From: Posidonia oceanica
Lineage: Eukaryota; Streptophyta; Magnoliopsida; Alismatales; Posidoniaceae
Direction of reading: 5' to 3'
DNA: 64,000 nt
Assembly: GCA_037176725.1 (NCBI GenBank)
Contig: JAZBRS010000026.1
Coordinates: forward strand, 62,226,501 to 62,290,500
The notes beneath the pieces were generated by a model. The model was not told the DNA's origin, made no database searches, and was given only the letters and a program-made list of their open reading frames with translations. Of this stretch, positions 12,501-24,500 are shown piece after piece (within the stretch, counting starts at the first letter, position 1; the number at the start of each line of letters is the position of its first letter). The translations under genes were made by a program, and so were the position numbers.

Positions 12501-15500
12501 TCATCAGCACCTACAGGACTGGAAGACACTGTAACCATTACTCAGGTCGAGTACGATCGACTTCTTCAGACTGCTACTACTCTAGTTGCTCACACCACTA
12601 CTACCACTCATACTACTCCTTCAGGTATGCAGGCATTGTTCACGACTTTTGGTGCGGACTGGGTGGTTGATTCAAGTGCGTCAAAGCATATGTCAGGTAC
12701 ACGTGGTGTCTTTTCCTCACTTTCCTCTTCGGTGTCCACACCCTCAGTCACTGTCGCAAACGGGACTCGTTCACATGTCCATGGACAAGGAAACGTGTCT
12801 CTACCCAATAATCTAACCCGTAGTGATGTTCTCTATGTTCCAAATTTTCCTGTAAATTTATTATTTGTTAGCCAGCTTACAAAAAATCATCATTGTGCAG
12901 TAACATTGTTTCCCACTTATCTTTTGATGCAGGATCTACGGACTGGGAGATGGATTAGTTCGAGACCTGAAAATAATGACTTGTACTGTCTCAATGGTCG
13001 GAAGAAACCTACTACCTCTGCTTATACCATTTCTACTGAGTCTTCTTTTTTATGGCACTGCTGTTTAAGACATCCTCCGTTAGACAAGTTGAAAGGTCTT
13101 TTACCAGAGTCTGTCTCTATTAATAACTTTCAGTGTGAGTCATGTCAACTTAGGAAACATCAACGATCTTCTTATCCTCCACGCCAGGACAAACAGAGTC
13201 GTGTTCCATGGAGTGGTTCATTCTGATGTGTGAGGTCCTTGTCGTATCGAGTGTGTTCAGGATTTTCGGTATTTTATTGTCTTTATTGATGATTTCTCGA
13301 TGTTGACTTGGGTCTATCTATTAAAGGATAGAACTCAAGTTGTTGATGTTATCAAGATTTTTTTTAATAAAATAAAAAACTCAATTTTGTGAGCCATTAC
13401 TGGTGTTTTGAACTGATAATGCTTTTGAATATGTTCAACGTGATGTGTCTCTTTTCTGTCAATCTCAGGGAATTATTCATCAAACTTCTTGTCTTAGGAC
13501 ATCTCAACAGAATGATGTCGCTGAACGCAAACATCATCATCTGTTGGATGTTACTCGAACACTCATGTCACAGATGAAGGTACCTCAACAATTATAGACT
13601 GATGCAATTCTCACTGTATGTCATCTTATTAACAGAATGCCTTCGTCTGTCCATGGGTACATATCTCATTGTCTTCTTTTCCCACAAAAGTCTTTTTTCT
13701 CTCTTCCTCCCAAGATTTTTGGTTGTGTATGCTTTGTCCAGGATATGCGTCCTAATCTGGACAAACTCTCTCACCGTTCTATTCGTTGTATGTTTGTTGG
13801 TTACTCTCGCACCTAATAAGGTTATCGGAGTTATGATCCAGTACATCGAAAATATTATGTTTCTGCAGATGTCACTTTCTTTGAGAACATTTCTTTTTCC
13901 TCCTAACACTGAAACTCCTGTTGCCAAACCTATTCAGGTTTATATCAGACGATCATGATAGCATGAACAACCATCATCTCAGGGTGCCGTTCATTCGATC
14001 TCCTCTGATGCAGGTTCGCTCCCTTTTACTTCCACCACGTTTTCTGAACTTGATATCCCTATTGCCCTTCGAAAAGGTATCCGTTCTACTGCACACCCTA
14101 TTTCTCATTGCGTTATCTATGATAACCTTTATCCTATGTATCGGACCTTTGCTTTGTCTTTGTCATCTGTTTCTATACCCAGGACTTATCAAGAGATATC
14201 ACAGATTCCTGAATGAAGAGCTGCCATGGATGAGGAGATGTCAGTCCTACAGTCTCGTCAGACATGGGATCTTGTTACTTTACCGGTTGATGCAGAAATT
14301 GTGAGTTGTCGTTGGGTGTTCACTGTGAAATACAACACCAATGGCACCATTGATCGATATAAAGCTCGATTGGTAACACGAGACTTTACTTAGACTTATG
14401 GGGTTGACTATTTTTAGACTTTTTCGCCAGTTGCCCGCCTCAATTCTATCAGAATCCTGTTCTCTGTTGCAGTAAATCAACACTGGCCTATGTATCAACT
14501 TGATGTAAAAAATAATTTTCTCTATGGTGATTTGATTAAGGAAGTCTATATAGAACAACCTCCAGGATATGTTGCTTCTGGAGAGATGCAAGTGTGCAAA
14601 TTGAAGAAGACAATCTATGGTCTCAAATAAAGTCTCCGTGCCTGGTTCAACAAGTTCAGCGAGATAGCAATACAATTTGGTTTCCACAGGTGCAATTCTA
14701 AGTGTTTGTTAGACAGAGACCTATTGGCTGCGTTATCCTGGCTGTTTATGTGGACCATATTTTTGTTACTGGCAGTGACAGAGTAGGCGTTGATGAGAGT
14801 AGAGAATTTCTCAAGAAACATTTTGTGACAAAAGACTTGGCAGACCTAGATACTTCTTGGAGATTGAGATTGCCCATGCTAAGGATGGAATAGTTTTGTC
14901 TCAAAGAAAATATTAGCTTGATTTACTACTGGAGTTAGGCATGCTTGGCTGTAAACCTGCTAATTCTCCAATTGACTCCAACCTAGACTTATGGGACACA
15001 TCTTCTGACATCCTTGAGAATGCAGGACGGTACAGGCGACTTGTTGGGAAGTTGATTTACCTTACTGTGACTCGTCCAGATATTATATTTGCAGTTGGAC
15101 TGATTAATTAGTTCATACATCAACCAAAGGAGATACATTGGCAAACGGTTCTACAAATTCTGTCCTACTTGAAGAGTGCTCCTGGTAGAGAGGTCTTCGC
15201 TACAGTTATCATGGTCATCTCGATATTACTGGTTATTCAGATTCCGAATATGTGGGAGATCGGAGAGATAGAAAATCTACTTCTGGATACTGTACATTTG
15301 TAGGAGACAACTTAGTTACCTGGAGAAGTACAAAGTAAAATGTTGTCTCTCGATCCAGTGCTGAAGCAGAGTATAGAGCTATGGCCCAGACTGCATGCGA
15401 AATGATGTGGGAGATCAGGTCATTTCTTACTGAGATCTGTTTTTCTCCAAAATGGACTATGCCTATGTTCTGTGACAACCAGACAGCTATCTATATTGCC

Positions 15501-18500
15501 AATAATCCTGTGTTCCATGAAAAAACAAAACACATCGAGGTAGATTATCATTTTGTCTGGAATACAATATTGAATGGGCTGATCACTACTCCTTTTGCTA
15601 TCTCCTTTACTTAACTTGCAGATGTATTCACAAAGACTGTGTCTGTGACTCAGTATAAATCTGTTTGTAATAAGCTAGACATGGTAGATTTGTATGCTCC
15701 AACTTAAGGGAGAGTGCTAGAGTTGTTAGTGTAGATATGTGGTCATGTAGATATGTAGTCATGTAGGTATGTGGATATCCAATTAATTTATATGGATACC
15801 ATAACTCTATATATATGTAACATTGGTTATCAATACAATCATCTCTTCCTATTATTCTAAAAGACATCAACAATGTATAGTTATGGATTATTTTTTACAA
15901 ATTGGCCCAGAGAAAAATTCGGCAAGCTATGAAAACTTCCTCCTTTATATGATGTAAAGAAAAGAAGAGAAGCGTGTCTATAAAGATAAAAATTTATGGG
16001 TTTATATTGATGTGCATAAAGCAGTTACAACCATATGAAAAATGAACAGACATTATGCAACTATGAAACTTAGCTAAAGGATGAATTGTACTGCAACCAT
16101 GCATGAATCAGAGAATCACTCAAAATAGTAGCAAGAATCTGTTGGAAGCCAAATGCCATGGATATAGTTAGTTTTCTGCACTGCAGATACAGAAATAGTG
16201 AGACATGTTGTACTATTGTGTTGAAGAAAGAGAGCTTAATTCCTTAGAGAGGAGTATTACACATATATATAGTAGGTTAAAAGAGATAGGATCCATATAA
16301 CACATAGGATCCATTAACTCACTAACACACTAAAACATAATACTAACACTTTCTCTCAAGCTGAAGCAAATATATCTAACATGCCCAGCTTGTTACATAA
16401 TTCATCAAAGACTCCAACACTAAGACTTTTTGTGAAGATATCCACCAACTGCTCAGAAGACTGAGTGTAAGGAGTACTAATGTGACCGGGCAACAACATA
16501 TCTCTGATGTAATGACAATTCACCTCTATATGTTTGGTTCTCTCATGGAAGGTAGGATTATTAGTAATGAAGATTGTTGCCTATCACAATGCATGACCGT
16601 AGGAAGATCAACATCAACACCAAGCTCTGTCAGTAGATATCGAAGCCACATCATCTCGCAACCTGCCTGAGCCATAGCTCTGTATTCTGCTTCTACACTA
16701 GAACGTGAAACAACATTGTACTTCTTCCTTCTCCAAGTGACCAAGTTACCACTTACATAGGTACAATAACCTGATGTAGATTTTCTGTCTCCCTGATCAC
16801 CTACATAGCCAGAATCTGAATAGACTTCAATCTGTAAGTGTCTATGTTTCCTGTAAATTAAGCATTTCCCAGATGTGCTCTTAATGTAAACAAGTACACG
16901 TAGAGCTCCTGCCAATGCACCTGTCTAGGCTCTCATGCATAAACTGACTTAAAAGTTCTACTGTAAATAAGATATCAAGTCTAATGACAGTCAAATAGAT
17001 CAATTTGCCTATCAAACGTCTATACCTATCAGACTCCAACAACACCGATGACTTATCCCAAAAATGTGGGTTCTGCTTTATAAACGTACTCTCTGATTTG
17101 CATCCTAGAGTCCTGTCTCATGTAGTAAATCTAAAGCATACTTCCTTTGAGATAGAGCAATTTTGTCCTTGCTGTATGTAAATTCAATCCTAAGAAAATA
17201 CTTAGGTTTTTCCATATCCTTGGTGACAAAATATGTAGACAGATACTCCTTTATCTCTGCAATCCCTGTAGTGTCACTGCCTATCAAGAGGATATCATCT
17301 ACATAGACTGCCAAGAATACATAACCTGCTGCACTTGACTTGATGAAAACTGAATGATTAACGACACACTGTCTGAAACCATTGTCCAACACCACTTGGC
17401 TAAATTTCTGAAACTATGCTGTGGGACTCTGCTTCAGTTCATATATTGCCTTTCGAAGTAGACAGACAAACTCTCCCCCTGAGCAACAAATCCAAGAGAT
17501 TGCTCCATGAAGACCTGCTCTCAGACAAATCTCCATACAGAAAGGCATTCTTTACATCTAGCTGACTGATTGATAGCAAGAGATACGAGAACCTGGATGG
17601 AATTGAGACGTGTCACAAGAGAAAACGTCTCTACGTAGTCAACACCATAAGTCTGTGTAAAGCCCTGTGCCACTAAACGAGCTTTGTAGCGCTCAATAGA
17701 ACCATCTACCTTATGTTTAACTGTGAATACCCACCTACAGCCAACTATCCTTGTTCCTTCAGGACGAGTCACAAGTTCCCATGTACCTCAGGACACCAGT
17801 GCTTGCATTTCCTCGGACATGGCAGATTTCCAATTAGGAATTTGAAGGACTTCCTGGTAGTGTTTAGGAATAGACTCTGCAAAAATAGACAGGATAAAGT
17901 GGCGAAAAGAAGGGTAAAGGCTGTCATAAGTAATAAAGGTAGATATAGAATGAGCTGTAGTGGAACGACTACCTTTGCATAAGGCTATAGGAAAGTCGAA
18001 GTGAGGAAAATCCGTAGACGTTGAAGTTGGAACGGTCTCTGCCGAAGTAGGCACGGGTGGCCGTTGACGGCGATGATAGACCTACAAGGGTTTCAATACT
18101 TGCTATTCAACTTGGACCAACTTATTATGTTCTGTGGAAGTAATTGGAACAGGTGAAGGAAGTGGAACAAACTCCACAACAAGAACAGGTTGTGCCACCT
18201 CGAAGAAGTATTTGGACTCAAGAAAGGTGATATCGGCAGACACAATATAACGACGCGTAGATGGATGATAGCACCGACATCCTTTTTTAGTTCTGGAGTA
18301 TCCATAAAGACACATTTCAAGGCCGGAGACGCAAGTTTATCAAGCCCAGGTGTGTGATTTTGAACAAATGCAACACTTTAGGTGGAAGAGCAAACAATTC
18401 CTGATTGGGACATAATCTTTTACGAGGAATCTCCCCCTAAGAGGAGTAGAAGGCATACGATTAATCAAATATACAGCAGTAAACACAGCATCAGAACACA

Positions 18501-21500
18501 AATACTTAGGAACTTGCTTCTGAACCATAATGGTGCGTGTCACATCCAAAATGTGGCGATGCTTGCATTCAGGTACACCATTTTATTGAGAAGTATGTGC
18601 ACACGAGATTTGATGCAAGATTCCCTTAGAGGAACAGTATTCTCGAAGATTAGTTTGTAAAAATTCTAAAGCATTGTCAGTACGGAAAACCTTAGGCATG
18701 ATAGAAAATTGATTTATAATTTTAACAAAATAATTTTTAATCACCTCAAACACATGTTGTCTATCCTTCAAGAGGTACACCCAAAATACACGAGATAAAT
18801 CATCTGAAACCAAAAATAGATACATCACGGGTAGGTCCCTAAATATCACAATGAACTAGATCAAAAGGACTCTGACTTGAAATTAACGACTGACACTTAT
18901 AGGTAGCACGATGATACTTACCTATCTGACACGACTCATAAACAAATGACTCTAAAGACACTCATGGAATAGCTTGCTGAAGGCGACGAAGGAATGAATG
19001 TCCAAAACGACAATGCCATAACAAGGAAGAGTTCACTGTTGAAGCAACAATAGCAAGTCCTTGTGGAATATTATTGTGAACCAGCAGGTACATACAGCGA
19101 CCTTACTCACGGTCCAAACTAATCCTCCTCCCTGTCTGCAGATTCTGAAAAATACAATGGAAAAGATAGAAGGTTACAAAATAGTATAATTATTTGGTGA
19201 TTGCACTGATAGAAAGTAAATTTACAAGGAAATCAGGAACAAAAAGGACTTTTTCAAGAGTGATATGAAAAGAAGCATGAATTGCTCCTTCCCCAACTAT
19301 TGGGCAACTCCGACCATTAGCTATGGAAACAAAATTGATGTCCTATCACTATCCCGAGAAGCAAGCAAAACATATGTACCTGAAGTAGTGACATGGGAGG
19401 CAGTCGCAGTGGACTGAGTGGCTCGCATCTGAAGAAACTGGTCATACTTGGCCTAGAGAATTGTCACAGTCTGAGAAGAGGATCCCGATGATGGAGAATC
19501 GAGGACAGATGACTCAGATGATGCAAGATGCGCCAAAGGAGACCGTCCAAACTTGTTTCAGCATCTATCAGATGTGTGGTTGCTGCAGCCACAACGGTTA
19601 CACTTGTGACCGTCACGACCACGTCCACGTCCACAAGTACCTCGGGTGTCGCGTCCTCTCGTGGATGCCGCCAACACCGTCTGATCTGAAGCAGTAGAGG
19701 AAACCGGAGAACCAGTAGAAACACGTAGAACCCATGAGAAGGTCGACTGAAGAGTGGGAACAGAGTCGACACCAACAATTTGGCCTCTACTCTGACTAGC
19801 AAGATCAAGCTGTAGGCCGGCTAAGAAAATCGCTACTGCTAACTCCTTTCTGTACTCTATCTTGGAAATATCTGCAACAAGAGGCTCATATACCTCCAAC
19901 TCATCTAACAGAGATCTCAGGATACTGTAAAAATCCTGTACAGAATGGTCTCCCTGCTTGTGTGTAAATAACTTTACGTAGATCTCACATACTCTGGCAA
20001 TATTCTTCTTATTCCCATATGTACTACGAAGAGTATCCCAAATCTTCTTTGCAGGCTTTAACATCATGACTAAACAAGCAACACCTTCATCTATACTATT
20101 CACCATCCAAGAAATAATTACGCAATCATCTGCAAACCAATCCTCATAAGCCACATCCTTAACATCGGGTGAAGGATGTGTGATGTGTCGTATTTTCCGA
20201 TGACCACCAAGGAATATCTCGAAAGTTTGAGACCATACTAGATAATTCTTTCCTATCAACTTAATTGATGTTGCAACAAACTCTTTGAGCAATGAATCAC
20301 GAGAAGATGCCATGGGAACAATCTGGACAGGTCTGAATTTGTAGGATATAAAAGGCCAACATGGACTAGAAAGGGCCTCAAAAATCACTGAAACTTAGAA
20401 CATATACTTGTTAGCAACAACATGGACTTAGACAATCGACGGTGGCTGTAAAAACCATCGGATACCCCAAAACGTCACCGGAACCATCGGATTAGGTCAT
20501 CCGGCAGTGGAAGAATGACGGTTAGGGCCTGAAGTGGCCCTTAGAGTGTTTGATGGTGGCTGTAGGCTTACTGGGCTGCAGATTTGGCCTGAACAAGTGC
20601 CGCAGCCGTTGGTTGGGGCAGGCGGTGGCGGCGGACCAGTCGGAATTCGAAGGGCGTCGGATGTGGTGGTTGGTGGTTTCCTGTGTTGGTTAGGGTTTCT
20701 AAAGTGGCTCTGGTACCACGTTGTGTTGAAGAAAGAGAATTTGATTCCTTAGATAGGAGTATTACAAATATATACGGTGAGTTAAAAGAGATAGGATCTA
20801 TATAACATATAGGATCTATTAACCCACTAACACACTAAAACATAACACTAACATGTACAAAAGAGTGAATTTGGAGAGCGTGTAGCACATGCATATTGCA
20901 GCTTTGGAAATATTAAGAATGTGCATGCAATGACCAAATGAAAGGTGCTAGTGGTACTCTTGGATGATGATGATGATGATTTTTCAAAAGGTATGCATAA
21001 ATTTACATTGTCAACGGAGAAAGATAATAGATTAATTGTATTACACTAAGAGTTATCTCTTATATATAAAGGAGTACACATAAATGGATTACACAAATTT
21101 ATATAAGGATCCATCTAATATAACACTCTCCTTCTAGTTAGAGCATGAATATCTAACATGTCCAACTAATTACATAGTGACTCAAAGGTCCCTATAGATA
21201 AATCCTCACTGAAAATATTAGTGAGTTGATCGGACGACGGTGTATAAGGAATAGAGATGATCACACTCATCACTGCATCTCTAACATAGCGACAGTTCAA
21301 CTCAATATGGTTTGTTCTCTCATGGAAGGCAAGATTATTGACAATAAATATGGCAGCTTAGTTGTCACAATGAATGGGCAAATGAAGTTGCACAGTGAAA
21401 CCCAACTCGATCAACAGAGATTTAAGCCATATCATTTTACACACCGTCTATGCCATAGACCTGTATTCAGCTTCTACACTTGATCAAGGCACCACATTCT

Positions 21501-24500
21501 ATTTCTTGCTTCTCCAAGTAACAAGGATCCCTCTAATGTAAGTACAATAGCCAGAAGTGGATTTCCAGTCCCCTTTGTCACCTGCATAGCTCGAATCCAA
21601 ATAAGCCTCAACGCGGAGGTGTTCATGTTTCTAGTAAAGTAGGCCTTTACCCGGTGTATTCTTTACATAAACCAGCACGCACAAAGTCCCTTTCCAATGA
21701 ACCATTCTTGATTTATGCATAAACTGACTAAGCAATCCAACAATATACCACATCCTCAAATAACTCACAAGAGCTATCCCAAAAATCTGAACTTTGGTCA
21801 ACTAAAGTGCTCTCCGGCTTGTAGCCTAGAAAATCTAGACTCTTGAAGTAGGTCAGGGGCATACTTCTTTTGAGACAAAACCACTTTATCTCTGTTATAA
21901 GTAAATTCTATCCTAAGGAAGTATCGAGGTCTTCTCGTATCTTTGGTAGCAAAGTCTCCTAAGATACTCTTAAATCTCAACAATTCCATCTGTCACTGCC
22001 TGTTACAAGGATGTCATCAACATATACTACAAGTATCACACAGCCACTATTGCCTCGTTGGATAAACACTAAGTGATCTACTACACAATGCTGAAATCCA
22101 ACTCCCATGACAATCCTACTAAATTTCTCAAATCACGCTCTAGAACTTTGTTTTAGGCCATAGATATCTTTGTTGAGGTAATAGACCTTGTTCTCCTCCT
22201 GAGTAACATATCAAAGAAGTTGCTCCATAAGCACCTATTCTGCCAGCTCACCATACAGAAAAGTATTTTTTATATCAAACTGATGCAGCTCCCATACTTG
22301 ATTGATAGAGATAGACAATAAGACTTGGATTAAATTCAATCTCGTCACTGGAGGAAAGGTCTCAGCATAATCTACACCAAAGCTCTGCGAGAATCCCTTC
22401 GCAATGAGACCCGCTTTCTATCTATTGATGGTATAAACCCATCGACATCCAACAACGATAGCATCAGCTAAAGGGGTAATCAACGCCCAAGTGTCCTGTG
22501 ATAGTAATGCCTGCATCTCATCCATAGCAACTTTCCAATGTGATACTTTCATAACCTCTGTGTAATTCCTAGGAATAGACTCAGAGGAAATCAACAAGGC
22601 AAATTGACAAAATACAAGGTGAAGACAATCATATAAAACAAAATGTAAAATAAGATGAGTAGTAATAGATCTTTTACCCTTACGGAGAGCAATAGGAAGA
22701 CCAGGATCTAAAGAACCTGAATCTGTTGACGTAGGAGTTGCATTGGTTGGAGTATGAACCAGTGGTCGTTCCCGAGGGTAGGGGTGTACATAGGTCGGAT
22801 TAAGGATAAACCCACAGTCCAACCTAAATTGTTCATGTCAGATAATTTTAGACCTATACTCAACCCAACCTTAGTCTAAACCCAACCCAACCTAACCTAC
22901 AAACTTTGGGTTGGGTTGGGTCGATTCTCGGGTTTTTTATGTATACTTGTTAAAAACTAAAGATTACATTTATAATATATTGTATAAAAACATACAGCGC
23001 TGATAACAAACATAAAATGGTGAACAATCGGATTATGTTCTGGACAGACATGATTTATTAGTATTTCTTGAATAATATAAATTATCACTCTAAAACTTAT
23101 AAATAATTCATAGCAAAATGCAATTGGGAGAGGAGAAAGGAGACAATATGAAGAAAAGGTGGAAGAGATCAGAAGATGCTAAGATGGAACGAACGACGGA
23201 TGGATGGGAGAAGATTGCGTGAAGAAAATAAGAGATGGGAGTTGTAGAGAGAAGAGATTAGGGTTTTATAAATAAATAATTATATATATAATAAGTATTT
23301 ATAAATATAAATAATTAATTATATATATGCCTTCGGATTTCGGGTAGGGTAACCCATCCCTGGAACCACACCCAACCTAGAAAGTTCAGGTTTAAGATTT
23401 TTTGACCCATACTCAACCCATGATACAAAAAATCCAGCCCAGCCCAACCCACATAGGTCGGCTTGGTTTGGTTTTCGGATCAACTTGAACCCGAAGGCAA
23501 CAAGGGTATACCTGCAAAGGACGAGTGGGAGCCATGGAAGCACGAGAAACACCTTCAACAACAAAACTCTCAACAGTAGTGGGAAGAGGAATAGTAACTT
23601 GGACATCCATGGGAGAAATAGAAGCAAAATAAGGTGTGGACTCAAACAAGGTGAAATCAGTAGAAGTGAAATATCACCTAGTAGTCGAATCATAGCACCG
23701 ATATCTCTTTTGAGTTTTAGAGTATCCTATAAAGACACACTTGATAAAACGAGGAGATAGTTTATCTAAGCCAGGAGGTAAGTGAAAAAAAACAGGACAC
23801 AACCTTCAAAAGGATATATCACCATGAAGAACAGCTGAGAGCATCCTATTGATGAGATAGAAGGCAGTCAAGACGGCATCATACCAAAGGTATTTAGGAA
23901 CATTCATTTGTTGCATGAGGATACGAGTGACATCAATGGTATGTCCATGTTTTCTTTTAGTAAATCCATTTTATTGAGAGGTATGGGGGCAAATTGTTTG
24001 ATGCAATATTCCTAAAGAAGCACAAAAATTAGTAATATCATTTTGAACAAAATCCAAAGCACTCTCAGTTCGAAACAATCGTGTAGAAGCAAAAATCGAG
24101 TTTTTATTTTGGCAAAAAAATCTCGAACAACAGCTGACACATGAGCTTTGTCTTTAAGCAAATACACCCAGGAAACTCTAAAAAACTCATCAGTAAATAC
24201 AAATTAGTACTTATGATACGACATAGACCCCAAATATCTGAGTAGAATAACTCAAAAGGACTATAACGGACAAAACTCGTAGCACGATGACACTTACCCA
24301 ACTGACAAGACTCACACTCAAAACGTTCCACAAATATCCAAGGCAAAACTTGCCGAAGCTTCTAAAGTAAAGGATGATCAAGATGAAAGTGCTACAAAAG
24401 CGATGACTCTAGAGTAAAAGTGGATGAGATGAGCCCTCTAGGAATATTCTCAAGAACAAGAAGGTACAGTCTACCATGTCCACAACCCAAATCAATCCTT

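Larger units (their letters stand above)
10903..15862 (+). mobile_element. Ty1/copia LTR retrotransposon 1 (compact, short LTRs, defective)
   Basis: A 4960-bp element flanked by the 5-bp duplication GACAT (10898-10902 and 15863-15867). The LTRs are about 130 and 148 bp; the length difference is an 18-bp duplication-like indel in the right LTR. A primer site TGGTATCATAGC follows the left LTR (initiator-Met-tRNA type) and a purine tract AAGGGAGAG precedes the right LTR. Domain order is gag, protease, integrase, reverse transcriptase, RNase H, as in copia. The size and short LTRs recall the Ale/Retrofit lineage (inference). It lies in reverse orientation to the host gene. Confidence 0.93.
16214..20853 (-). 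mobile_element. Ty1/copia LTR retrotransposon 2 (short LTRs, defective)
   Basis: A 4640-bp element on the minus strand, flanked by TGTAC at 16209-16213 and 20854-20858. Both LTRs are 135 bp (16214-16348 and 20719-20853), with about 16 differences by eye. The minus-strand primer site TGGTACCAGAGCC lies next to the 5' LTR (20718 downwards) and the purine tract GAGAGAAAG next to the 3' LTR. Domain order is copia. It has the same orientation as the host gene, so its poly(A) signals could interfere with the host transcript (inference). Confidence 0.93.
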
